This document shows positions 27,401 to 33,305 of a stretch of 64,000 nt of DNA, one piece after another. The notes under the pieces were generated by a model. That model had not been told where the DNA came from and made no database searches. It was given only the letters and a program-made list of their open reading frames with translations. This DNA comes from Amphiura filiformis (taxonomy: Eukaryota > Echinodermata > Ophiuroidea > Amphilepidida > Amphiuridae). The stretch lies in assembly GCF_039555335.1 (NCBI RefSeq), contig NC_092640.1, positions 42,784,599-42,848,598 of the forward strand, written 5' to 3'. Each line of letters begins with the position of its first letter. Position 1 is the first letter of the stretch. Both the position numbers and the translations under genes were made by a program.

Positions 27401-30400
27401 ACACATAAAATTAAATGTTCGTATTGCATACAAATTCCAGTGACGTCCCTAGACCTTGGGCTCCGCAGCAGCAACCGTGTTTCTACCTGTTTCCCTACTT
27501 TGAGTGTATTTTCCGTCCAGACATGTAGACCCCATGGTGCACATGCCCCCCCTAGATATCCCCTGCTTACATTACATACATTACCAGTACTGTATCGGTA
27601 CCAGAAAGACAGGAAGTGGAATTTGGAGCATTAATTGGTGTAACAATGTGTAGATCACATAAAATGTACCAGTACATGCATGCTTGGAAAAAATGTGGAA
27701 AGTAGGAAGCTCCTTCCCGGGAAATTTGGAAGTTTGGAGGGAAATTAAGGTCCTTAAACAAAAAAATACATAAGAATTTGGTGGAATTTATCTTTTTGAA
27801 GGGAAATTTTGATCATCTTCCAGGGAAATTTTAATTTTTTCCAGCCCTGAGTACATGCATGCAATTTTTGTATTATGGCACAAAAAAAACTGTATTGTCT
27901 AGCAATTAGTCAAACCCCCCTCCCAAAAAGAAAATTTCAACCCCTTGAAATTTGGCCCAGTAAATACAAAATGTTATTTTTATTTTGGGCCAAAATAGTG
28001 TAAAATTGAAAAACTGGCATGGGAAACTTCACCTCCTGTACTTGAATGTTCTTTTTACCACCCCTAGTGTTCTGTTAGCCTTCTTGGTTGCTTCCGCTAC
28101 CTGTTTCCCTACTTTGAGTGTATTTTCCGTCCAGACATGTAGACCCCATGGTGTGACCCCCCCCAACCCTAGCCCCCCATGGACTTTTATAAAGATCACA
28201 ATAGATTTATACATTGTACATGTGTCAAATATTTGCACAGTATGTTTTAAGGGGGTACTACACCCCTGACAAATGTTGTGCCTATTTTTGCATTTTTCTA
28301 AAAAATTATAGCACATTGGTGACAAGTAAGATATGTATATTATAGGGGCAAGGACTACAACTACTCTACTGAAAATTCAGCAACTCAAAGCAAGTAGTTA
28401 TTGATTTATTGATCAAATATTGGTGTTCCCTCATTTTTGACTGTAACTCCACAATTGTTGTCTGTGCTGAAATAAAATTTCCAGTGCAGTAGTTGCAGTC
28501 CTTGCCCCTATAATATACATATCTTACTTGTCCCCAATGCGCTATAATTTTTCAGAAAAATGCAAAAATAGGCACAAAATTGGGCAGGGGTGTAGTACCC
28601 CTTAAAATGTTTATTTTGTTAATGGATCACATACAATCTGTTCTAACTACACATGAACAGCTGTAACAGCTGCAAGTGATAATGAACAGGGCATTTACCT
28701 ATCTACTGAAGAAATTATGAAAGATCACTTTTATACATACATTATATGCAATGAATTACGTAAATTTCCAGTTAATTTTCATTTCCACCCTGTACTTTTG
28801 ATCTCCCTATAGTGCAAAGTGGCAATTGAATTTAAAGGCCCATTCAGTGATCCCAGCGAAAGTGTAAAAAAATCAACATAACAGTAAATTGCTAAAAGTG
28901 AAGGATATTAGTCACTGACACTGTCATTTATGTATTTTTGTAATTGTGAAAGTTGAGTACATTATCACCGTATATCATTTTCGCGCTTTGAACAGATCTT
29001 ACTGACTTGCTACAATACAATGTATAGATATAAGAGGCAAACCTTAGTTAACACATTTGCTATAGAAAAATTATTTAATTCGTGTACATCGTGGAACATA
29101 GGCCTACTCTTTGCGCGGCTGTGCGTAGTAAGCTGTTGTACGCTGATAACCTCGCTAATATTGATGCGCAGCGAGTAGCGCTGCACGCTCATGTATTAGT
29201 GTGATTCATGGATTAGTCGCGAAGTAACAAGCGTAGTTGAATGTTCCACGATGTACACGAATTAAATAATTTTTCTATAGTCAGCCAAATTTTCCTAGAC
29301 CGGGGCCCAAACACAATATATATATTTACATAGAAAATTAAAGAACAGATTGGACAGCCTGGTCAAGGAAACCCATATGTTGTCTATACTTCACTTGACC
29401 CAAATATATGATTTTTTATGGTGATATGGACACTCGCACGTGGAATTTTAGAGGGATTTTGATAGCAGTTCCACATAGAAAAGCTGCTATCATCATGAGA
29501 CTAAGATCTAGAAACACCACCGGAATGCTGTTTTGTTAGCCGAATCTTTTTGATGAAAGTCAATCTTTGACAAGATGTAACTTTGCTACGGAAAGACGTG
29601 CTATGACAAAAAGTTTTTCAGTTTTGGCTTTCTTTACTCAAGGACTTTAATTTGATATATAAAATGATGCAGTTTGATGGCAAATTTGAATTCACCTGTC
29701 ATACCTACAATGTACAGCCATCGAGATATTAATAGAAGGAGAATGCACGAACCCAGTTCCCTTTGTACTATGATCGTTATGAGTCGATACTGAGCAATCA
29801 GGTATGAATGGTGCACTATCGATTTGCTAAGCTTCTTATCTATTGAGCTTGGCGGTTATGAACCACCGTTATCGCGACTTCTAAGCAGAATGACGTCATT
29901 TTTACCCACAAAGCATTGTGGCCGTGACCATAAACAAAGGAAAACAATTTACTTCCGGTAATTTTATAACGCCAATTATGGCCAAGCTTGGCGGATCGTA
30001 AAAACAACATTGCCAGTCTTGGAAAACCTTTCCAAATCATTTCCACTGGTTTAAAAGTCCCGCAGACACCCGCCAGTATTACTAATCACGATCAGAAAAA
30101 ATACATAAATTCACCGTAACTTTGGAAGGAAATGAGAGAATTCGATCACGCTTTCGCTAGTAAATCAACTTGAACTCGGAAACACAATGACGCAATCGAA
30201 GATCATGTGACCCGATGCAAAAGGGCACTAATACCATCCATTTCGATGGGTCACCTAGGGGGTCGGTTTAAATTACATTTTAAAATAGGTGAGCGATATT
30301 GTCGCCTAACGATCATAAACATCAAAGGCCGTGTTTGAGGGACTGCACTGATTAAATCCATTCAAGTGATGACTCGCGTTGAATAGCGTAATCGGCTTAA

Positions 30401-31012
30401 CCCTATTGAGTGGATTAGGATTTTTCTGTGGAATCTCCTTCCATTAGTAGCTCGATGGTACAGCGATGTACATTTGTACCAAAACGAGGTTCTCCCAGCC
30501 CAGCAAACGCAATGCGCAAATAGAATAGTGCATTTTTATTTCTTGCCTTTTTCTACTTAGACTAGCAATGCGCCAGAGCTAAATTGCAAAGCGTACCGGT
30601 ACTTAAAGCATGCGTTTGACAGGTGTATCCACACACAACCCGCATTTTGTGGGTAGAACCGCCTCACTTTGAGATGACTGTGCAAAACTTAGGGTCAACA
30701 AAAATGCAAAATAACAAAATGTGGTGAATTTGGAAACAATCAAGTTTTATATGGTCATGATGAAAATAACTAGTAGGACAATGCGTGCAATTGAAAGGGG
30801 GAATATTTAAGAACAATAACAACATACATGACATAGCAGAAGATACTTTACAACAATTGTTTTCATAATGATTTAGGCCTATCAGATTTTCACATGTTCA
30901 GACAGTATTTAATTACCAGTGCTTCCAAATCTGTCCAAGTTATGTCGTAGGCCAGTGTGAATATCTCATGCTTATCCGCATAATCCACTTCTAGCGCAAA
31001 ATTTTCACTCAT
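1..31012 (-). CDS. NBR1: NBR1-like selective autophagy receptor, 15 exons, 3' end outside window
   Basis: NBR1 links ubiquitinated cargo to LC3/GABARAP on autophagosomes in the cytoplasm. Joined exons on the minus strand: 31012-30917, 26697-26635, 25363-25345, 19833-19691, 18020-17709, 14820-14673, 13147-13074, 12106-11919, 11163-10939, 10107-9978, 4429-4160, 3323-3071, 2537-2370, 1000-870, 479-1. Every junction has GT/AG ends and matching phase. Domain order is that of the family: PB1 (about residues 4-85), a basic region, ZZ zinc finger (about 263-310), a charged coiled coil, FW domain (about 425-540), an acidic region and an LIR-like motif near 716. About 899 residues lie in the window; the amphipathic and UBA regions expected at the C-terminus would be beyond position 1. 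Conserved signatures seen: YLDDEDEE in PB1, HWRLAQSGQQFG and VWCNIIVDP in FW, LTAQDVLSFEML and LPDCFD after it. Two one-base frame breaks occur in the ZZ exons; all other exons are intact, so I favour sequence error over a dead gene. Confidence 0.9.
870..1000 (-). CDS. NBR1: NBR1 exon 14, LIR-like segment
   Basis: The exon lies between a gttttttcag acceptor and a gtaggt donor, phase 1 in and 0 out. It encodes an acidic stretch (SDNLLDDFYVV) followed by PLPDCFD, which aligns with the human NBR1 region around its LC3-interacting YIII motif and LPECFD. Here the hydrophobic core reads F-Y-V-V then Pro, so a usable [FYW]-x-x-[ILV] core begins one residue earlier than in human. Confidence 0.85.
1001..2369. 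other. NBR1 intron 13, holds a SINE
   Basis: Intron between exons 13 and 14. It carries a plus-strand tRNA-derived SINE at about 1540-1922. Nothing else recognisable: AT-rich unique-looking sequence. Confidence 0.7.
1540..1922 (+). mobile_element. tRNA-derived SINE, near full length
   Basis: The head has a pol III A box (tagctcaatcg, 1552-1562) and a B box (gagttcgaaccc, about 1595-1606) at tRNA-like spacing. A body of about 300 bp ends in a T run at 1915-1922. The tRNA-like part lacks clean acceptor-stem pairing and continues into a body, so this is a SINE and not a tRNA gene. It is antisense to NBR1, within intron 13. Confidence 0.75.
2370..2537 (-). CDS. NBR1: NBR1 exon 13, acidic region
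   Basis: Phase 1-1 exon with a ctctgtag acceptor and a gtaaga donor. It begins with VGLTPCMSPVLQ; the TPCMSPL motif is shared with vertebrate NBR1. A strongly acidic, Glu/Asp/Lys-rich stretch (DDEEKEKPHEEYDD) then precedes the LIR exon. It has no folded domain. Confidence 0.85.
3071..3323 (-). CDS. NBR1: NBR1 exon 12
   Basis: Phase 0 in and 1 out. It contains SSSDVLTAQDVLSFEMLKI, nearly the same as the vertebrate NBR1 segment SVDLLTAQDLLSFELL downstream of the FW domain. The flanks are Ser/Thr/Val-rich and look disordered. This motif is one of the firmest links to NBR1. Confidence 0.88.
3324..4159. other. NBR1 intron 11
   Basis: Intron sequence. The part at about 3720-3860 (gtcccaactcacgctcac and GCGCAAGC motifs) is a dispersed repeat with an inverted copy near 55495-55640. 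A C-run with CA repeats lies at about 4130-4150, beside the exon 11 donor. Confidence 0.55.
4160..4429 (-). CDS. NBR1: NBR1 exon 11, FW domain second half
   Basis: Phase 0-0 exon of 90 codons. It encodes LKFLWGN, a PGEEGSVCVEYTAP strand, SHWRLAQSGQQFG and RVWCNIIVDP, the conserved core of the four-tryptophan (FW/NBR1) beta-sandwich that also occurs in ILRUN. Tryptophans are present in LW, HW and VW; the remaining conserved ones are in exon 10. The FW domain takes part in cargo and partner binding in the family. Confidence 0.92.
5490..6020 (-). pseudogene. Left-arm copy of the element's coding fragment
   Basis: Minus-strand frames give LPPTPGAILQHIYRAHLQA, a GWCKDGSK segment and CGVCTG (5490-5747). 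Near 5815-6010 is a segment with LKCSTGHGTQEE and SLTLFLADKAI. The same pieces occur on the plus strand at 6830-7650. The frame is broken by stops and an internal deletion, so it is not a working gene. Confidence 0.6.
6260..7760 (+). pseudogene. Right-arm decayed mobile-element gene
   Basis: Consecutive open pieces in shifting frames: 6268-6552, 6626-6922 (with SLTLFLADKVISNN), a HSTQEEADIL stretch just after, GRDTTGRISGMAKKSA near 7207-7250, then GIDTLPPNAWYYFYSI and a Cys-rich tail to about 7760. The order matches a single ancestral protein read 5' to 3'. Several frameshifts and stops make it non-functional. No DDE triad can be placed with confidence. Confidence 0.6.
8677..8951. mobile_element. 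hAT-type MITE with 8-bp target duplication
   Basis: The terminal inverted repeats CAGGGGTCCGCAAATAG and (reversed) CAGGCTTCCTCAAATAG bound a 275-bp element with a GC-rich gcgcgcgcgcc core. It is flanked by perfect 8-bp duplications CTCTATAT (8669-8676 and 8952-8959), as hAT transposition produces. It has no coding capacity and lies in NBR1 intron 10. Confidence 0.85.
9021..9294. mobile_element. GTGGAAGAT-family palindromic MITE, copy 1
   Basis: The ends gctattccatttaaaatcc and its complement bound a block made of alternating inverted modules of the form (cactccccctgtggaagat). Related copies lie at 12170-12455, 14290-14663, 19168-19370 and about 59430-59580. The open frame across it is an artefact of the repeat. 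Confidence 0.75.
9295..9977. other. NBR1 intron 10, 5' part
   Basis: No gene, RNA or well-bounded repeat recognised; ordinary intron sequence between the MITE and exon 10. Confidence 0.5.
9978..10107 (-). CDS. NBR1: NBR1 exon 10, FW domain first half
   Basis: Phase 2 in and 0 out. It encodes FLRDGNLPDETHMQPGTKF followed by TKTWVMSNNGTRQW, matching the opening strands of the NBR1 FW domain (human NLPDGTHLQPGTKF). It supplies two conserved tryptophans. Confidence 0.92.
10108..10938. other. NBR1 intron 9
   Basis: A/T homopolymer-rich tract at about 10525-10590. The rest shows nothing recognisable. Confidence 0.5.
10939..11163 (-). CDS. NBR1: NBR1 exon 9, charged coiled coil
   Basis: Phase 2 in and 2 out, 74 whole codons. 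It encodes RTKRLEEKMARKMAKSDL followed by KRKLKKLEAL, a Lys/Glu-rich helix matching the family's coiled coil between ZZ and FW (human KAEKQRLRAEKKQRK region). A second acidic-basic helix ends in a DKEEEEKDQ run. Coiled-coil self-association is known for vertebrate NBR1. Confidence 0.85.
11164..11918. other. NBR1 intron 8
   Basis: Holds a dispersed-repeat-like segment with repeated ctccttattat and ggagagca motifs at about 11600-11720, resembling sequence near 15720-15880. No gene seen. Confidence 0.45.
11919..12106 (-). CDS. NBR1: NBR1 exon 8, ZZ finger second half, frame broken
   Basis: Phase 2 in and 2 out expected. The frame gives HCPDYDLCEQCE, then HDTGHVFLKLKRPATAVGA and a TAA stop. The sequence past the stop is open in another frame (INRTGKMEPLLTHPLYSDD) and joins exon 9 in phase. 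The exon is 188 bases where 189 would keep the frame, so one base is missing, most simply in the G run at 12002-12004. Zinc-binding Cys and His residues of the ZZ fold are otherwise present. Confidence 0.8.
12107..13073. other. NBR1 intron 7
   Basis: Contains a GTGGAAGAT-family MITE (12170-12455). The remainder is AT-rich and unremarkable. Confidence 0.55.
12170..12455. mobile_element. GTGGAAGAT-family palindromic MITE, copy 2
   Basis: Starts ggctattccatttaaaatcc and ends with the complement (ggattttaaatggaatagcc). The inner modules are inverted repeats around tcttccacag. It is nearly the same at its ends as the copy at 9021-9294. Confidence 0.8.
13074..13147 (-). CDS. NBR1: NBR1 exon 7, ZZ finger first half, frame broken
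   Basis: Phase 1 in and 2 out expected. It encodes IICDNCNR, then a break, then VVGVRYKC, the standard ZZ opening CxxC...GxRYxC. One extra base is needed to explain the shift: after CDNCNR the direct frame meets a TAG within a few codons. The G run at 13103-13105 is the likely site. Length 74 confirms the one-base surplus. Confidence 0.8.
13914..14270. mobile_element. MITE with TTAA target sites
   Basis: Left end AGGCCCTTTCAGTGATC and right end gatcatccagatgagcaaat...cactgaatgggcct are imperfect inverted repeats flanked by TTAA on both sides, as piggyBac-type insertion leaves. A related end (aaaggcccattcagtgatcc) occurs at about 28834. Confidence 0.65.
14290..14663. mobile_element. GTGGAAGAT-family repeat, diverged copy
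   Basis: Several inverted modules of the type catactccctctgtagaag and tcttccacaggggta occur between 14290 and 14663. The outer ends are degraded. It abuts the donor of NBR1 exon 6. Confidence 0.6.
14673..14820 (-). CDS. NBR1: NBR1 exon 6
   Basis: Phase 0 in and 1 out. It encodes LVDEIISGVLQGLDLAVVE, then a basic RKRSR and an acidic Glu-rich tail. The position before ZZ corresponds to the short helix region of vertebrate NBR1 (ETFREQVVNETVEKL). Moderate conservation; included on splice phase and context. Confidence 0.75.
14821..17708. other. NBR1 intron 5
   Basis: A 2.9 kb intron. It holds a hAT MITE (16679-17119) and many tacatgtac-type strings at about 15530-15660. A diverged GTGGAAGAT-like segment lies near 17400-17470. 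No gene seen. Confidence 0.55.
16679..17119. mobile_element. hAT MITE, CTTCAATT target duplication
   Basis: The inverted ends TAGTGTCTGACCGATCAG and TAGAGACTGACCGATCAG bound a 441-bp element. Perfect 8-bp flanks CTTCAATT lie at 16671-16678 and 17120-17127. The interior repeats gatcggccgat-like motifs and has no coding capacity. Confidence 0.88.
17709..18020 (-). CDS. NBR1: NBR1 exon 5, basic proline-rich region
   Basis: Phase 0-0, 104 codons, acceptor cttcccaaag and donor gtattg. It encodes a proline-rich start (PSSPPPRPPPPE), a basic cluster (FKRRKVKPKRH), then Lys/Arg-rich helical sequence ending RSSSERVRSGVNKE. I see no counterpart in vertebrate NBR1; it fills the linker between PB1 and ZZ. 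The basic cluster could act as a nuclear import signal (inference). Confidence 0.75.
18021..19690. other. NBR1 intron 4
   Basis: Contains a GTGGAAGAT-family copy (19168-19370). No gene seen in the rest. Confidence 0.5.
19168..19370. mobile_element. GTGGAAGAT-family repeat, diverged copy
   Basis: Begins ataaatattccatttgaaat and ends with gatttcaattagtataaccc. Internal modules such as atttcaaatagagtcaccca sit in inverted order. Confidence 0.55.
19691..19833 (-). CDS. NBR1: NBR1 exon 4, end of PB1 domain
   Basis: Phase 1 in and 0 out. It encodes EELTEAKNLAREQRDVVRM followed by KL, the last helix and strand of the PB1 fold (human EYEEALKMAVKQGNQLQMQV). A Gln/Asp/Glu-rich linker then runs to the exon end. 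Confidence 0.88.
21600..21850 (-). mobile_element. Possible tRNA-derived SINE
   Basis: On the minus strand, gggttcaagtcccc (B-box-like) lies near 21811. An A-box-like tgcactgattaagg lies upstream near 21845. The tail is not clear. Confidence 0.4.
22115..22230. repeat. Short imperfect ccgccccttcttcttccgcc repeat
   Basis: Several near-tandem copies of a 15-30 bp C/T-rich unit ending in a run of C and G. Translations of either strand are repeat artefacts. Confidence 0.6.
23567..23901. mobile_element. hAT-like MITE
   Basis: Ends cagtagtagcgtagccag and ctggatacgcccctg are imperfect inverted repeats of a type common in animal hAT MITEs. No clean target duplication found. Confidence 0.5.
24600..25085. 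mobile_element. Inverted-repeat element
   Basis: Left ttgcttgccctccagtgg and right cagtgaagggcaagcaa form inverted ends around AT-rich sequence. No coding capacity seen. Confidence 0.45.
25345..25363 (-). CDS. NBR1: NBR1 exon 3, 19-nt microexon
   Basis: The intron ends in tttcag before 25363 and the donor is gtaag. The 19 bases encode ICVNSE plus the first base of the next codon, matching SINSQG in the human PB1 domain. The phase (0 in, 1 out) is exactly what exons 2 and 4 require. It was found by homology; no open frame reveals it. Confidence 0.88.
25493..25939. mobile_element. hAT MITE, GCCCCATC target duplication
   Basis: Ends CAGTGTTGCCAA and (reversed) CAGTGATGCCAA, with perfect 8-bp flanks GCCCCATC at 25485-25492 and 25940-25947. 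The 447-bp interior carries repeated agcccaat motifs. It lies in NBR1 intron 2. Confidence 0.85.
26635..26697 (-). CDS. NBR1: NBR1 exon 2, PB1 core
   Basis: Phase 0-0, 21 codons. It encodes LKCSFDDDRLGAKYLDDED plus EE, matching the human PB1 segment VSFDLNTIQIKYLDEENEE. The acidic YLDDEDEE is the PB1 OPCA-type patch that pairs with a basic PB1 partner such as p62/SQSTM1. Confidence 0.92.
27478..27556 (-). mobile_element. LINE reverse-transcriptase fragment, copy 1
   Basis: Almost the same sequence as 28098-28175 (tacctgtttccctactttga through agaccccatggtg). On the minus strand it reads a VWTENTLKVGKQV-like segment typical of the region after the LINE reverse-transcriptase active site. Confidence 0.6.
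28029..28175 (-). mobile_element. LINE reverse-transcriptase fragment, copy 2
   Basis: The minus-strand frame gives GLHVWTENTLKVGKQV, then AEATKKANRTLGVVKRTFKY, the pattern (LGV...KV...KANR.LG..KRTF) seen in CR1/L2-type LINE polymerases. Only this fragment survives. Confidence 0.7.
28251..28601. mobile_element. TTAA-flanked MITE with long inverted repeats
   Basis: Ends gggggtactacacccctg and caggggtgtagtacccc are inverted repeats extending about 100 bp inward (shared tattataggggcaagga). They are flanked by TTAA at 28247-28250 and 28602-28605, a piggyBac-type footprint. Confidence 0.85.
29060..29281. mobile_element. Hairpin MITE
   Basis: Ctatagaaaaattatttaat at the left and its exact complement at the right extend to a 40-bp perfect inverted repeat including gtgtacatcgtggaacat. 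The centre of about 140 bp is not recognised. Confidence 0.8.
30917..31012 (-). CDS. NBR1: NBR1 exon 1, start codon and PB1 beginning
   Basis: The ATG at 31012-31010 opens 32 codons (MSENFALEVDYADKHEIF...) ending TWTDLEAL at a gtaatt donor, phase 0. The TWTDLEAL piece matches TWADIEAM of human NBR1. The family starts within a few residues of the PB1 fold, which supports this start. Confidence 0.88.
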
Positions 31013-32279
31013 GGTGATCTGCTACAGATATCAACAGGTACGATAAACTATAATTGCTGCACCATCGTCGCCTAAAACTGGTTCAATTCTGATGACGAAT
31101 TTCGGCCTGATTTTCGCCCGATTACACTTCACGTAATCAAGTTGTTGATGTTGATACTGAGCCTGTTTACTCTGATTTTCTCAATACGCGACGAAAGTAA
31201 TCAACAATTTTCTTGTTCTAAAACCTAATAAATTGATAAAATATTTGCTCCAATGTCAACCACGTGTCGTATAATATAGTTTACTACAATATCGTGTTGT
31301 TTTTGCAGTAAAATAATGTAAATATAAATGTGCCTCCAGAAATAAACAAAGCGGATGGATTTGTCACGGGGAATCCCAAAATAGACGTGACGTCAATCAA
31401 AATGACTGCGCTGCTGATCTTTGCGACACTAGGGGGCGCTAGAACATAAAAATAAAAATTAAACAAGAAGAGTCCTCAAAAAGGAATATCCCATGATGAG
31501 AGGCTGATAAGGTGGACTCTGAATGCCCGGTCTGAATGTCATGTCTGTCACCCGGGTCTGTCAATGCTCAGTTTTCAAACATATTTTCTATCCCGAATTT
31601 TTACATGATATTAACTGCTATGTGTTCAAAAGTTGGTTGCCTATTGCTCCCTAGGCTATTAAAAAAGGCCCCCCGGGTTATGGCAAGGGCTGCCAGGTAG
31701 GCCTATCCGCGCCGGTCAAAAGCGGAACTGATATATTCTGCACGGGTATCTCACAAATCAAGTTATTTTAACCTACCGTCTACGCGCGCTTTACCATGTT
31801 TAATAATTTGCAAAGAATGGGTGCGTAGTGAGTAACTTGATTTGTAATTGACGGTGTGGCATAACATTAAAGCACAAGTCTTTGATATTTTTATGACCCC
31901 CCCTCTTTCTAGGCCCCCACACACACATTCTCCCCCACCGCACTTTGGGCCCCTCTTTTTTTTTTTTAAATGTTAGTCCCCTAGACCTCCCTTTCAGTAC
32001 CGTAGCTTTCAGTGTGATTTAATCTCAGAGTGGCCTCAATATCGATATATCTCGAACAAGCATGAAAATGGCTGGTGTCATATATCCATTATCTACTGGA
32101 GATAGCTGATGTCATCCCGGTGATATCTACTGAAAATGCTGCCACTGCCATCTATATATTATCTACTTAGGGGGCTGGCATTTTCTTCGGAAATGATCCC
32201 AAATTTGCAACAAAAAGTCGGTGTCAATAAAATTGTGACCCCCTATTTCGGCAACAAAAATTTTATGATTAGCTGAAGT
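31013..32279. other. Intergenic, 5' flank of NBR1 and array edge
   Basis: Presumed promoter and 5' UTR of NBR1, then unique-looking sequence. Degenerate ctactggagatagctgat-type units from about 32085 mark the start of the minisatellite. Confidence 0.5.
31388..31395. promoter_or_regulatory. CRE-like palindrome TGACGTCA upstream of NBR1
   Basis: A perfect ATF/CREB consensus about 375 bp upstream of the NBR1 start codon, near a short GC-richer stretch. The transcription start is unknown; a function is inference from position only. Confidence 0.35.
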
Positions 32280-32738
32280 GATGTCATCTACCTGCTATCC
32301 ACTGAAGATAGCTGATGTCATCTACCTGCTATCTACTGAAGATAACTGATGCATCTACCAGCTATCTACTGAAGATAGCTGATGTCATCTACCTGCTATC
32401 TACTGAAGACAGCTGATGTCATCTACCAGCTATCTACTGAAGATAGCTGATGTCATCTATCTGCTATCTACTGAAGAGAGCTGATGTCATCTATATACCT
32501 GCTATTTACTGAAAATAGTTGATGTCACCTACCTGCTATCTACTGAATATAGCTGATGCCATCTAGGCCTACCTGCTATCCATTGTAGATAGCCGATATC
32601 ATCTACCTGCTATTTACTGAAGATAGCTGTCATCTACCTGCTATCTACTGAAGATAGCTGATGTCATCTATATACCTGCTATCTACTGTAGATAGCTGAT
32701 GTCATCTACCTGTTATCTACTGTAGATAGCTGATATAA

Positions 32739-33160
32739 TATACTTCATTAATATATTCTTGTTCATTGATTGGTTAAAAGTGGATCACATGACCAAAAAT
32801 AGTTCTACCCGCCAGTACTCCTATCCGTAAGCCGTAAATAGTATTTTCAATGTCCCGGATGAGCCGTAAATAGTACCTCCAAGCCGTAAATAGTACTTTT
32901 GACCATGCCTTCCGCGTCAGCGCATTCGATGCGACGGAACAGTTCACGCACGCGAAACTGCCATAGCGTGATTTCGCGCTGCTGTAATTGGTTAGCCCGA
33001 TTTTAGCCTATTCGATTTTTTTGAAGGGCAAAATATAGGTTGTGCTTAAATTGGTTGTGCTGTTCACTCAGGATAGAAGCTGGATTGCATGGAGAGTCAA
33101 ACGGTCAAATAATTTTCTTTTAACCAATCAATGAACAAAGAACATATTAATGAAGTATAT
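32739..33160. mobile_element. Transposon inserted in the minisatellite
   Basis: Inverted ends tatacttcattaatat...tgttcattgattggttaaaa and ttttaaccaatcaatgaaca...attaatgaagtata. Inside are three agccgtaaatagta repeats (about 32829-32900). It splits the 34-bp array. Confidence 0.75.
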
Positions 33161-33187
33161 AAAACAAACTGCCTTTATTCGAAGTTC

Positions 33188-33305
33188 TGGTTAAAACTAT
33201 GGTCCCTCGTTGAGATCAAATAATACTATTTTCCTTCGGGGCTGCGCCCCTCAGGAAAATAGTACTATTGATCTCACCTCGGGCCCATATTTTTAACCAG
33301 AACCT
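33188..33305. repeat. Foldback palindrome beside the inserted element
   Basis: Ctggttaaaactatggtccc with gagatcaaataatactatttt is mirrored by aaaatagtactattgatctc and tttttaaccag around a ccttcggggctgcgcccct centre. It could form a long hairpin. Confidence 0.75.

Larger units (their letters stand above)
26698..30916. other. NBR1 intron 1
   Basis: A 4.2 kb intron. It contains LINE fragments (27480-27560, 28030-28175), a TTAA MITE (28251-28601) and a hairpin MITE (29060-29281). A short run of cttgtcgacaatag repeats lies at 26550-26610, in intron 2 just past exon 2. Confidence 0.55.
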
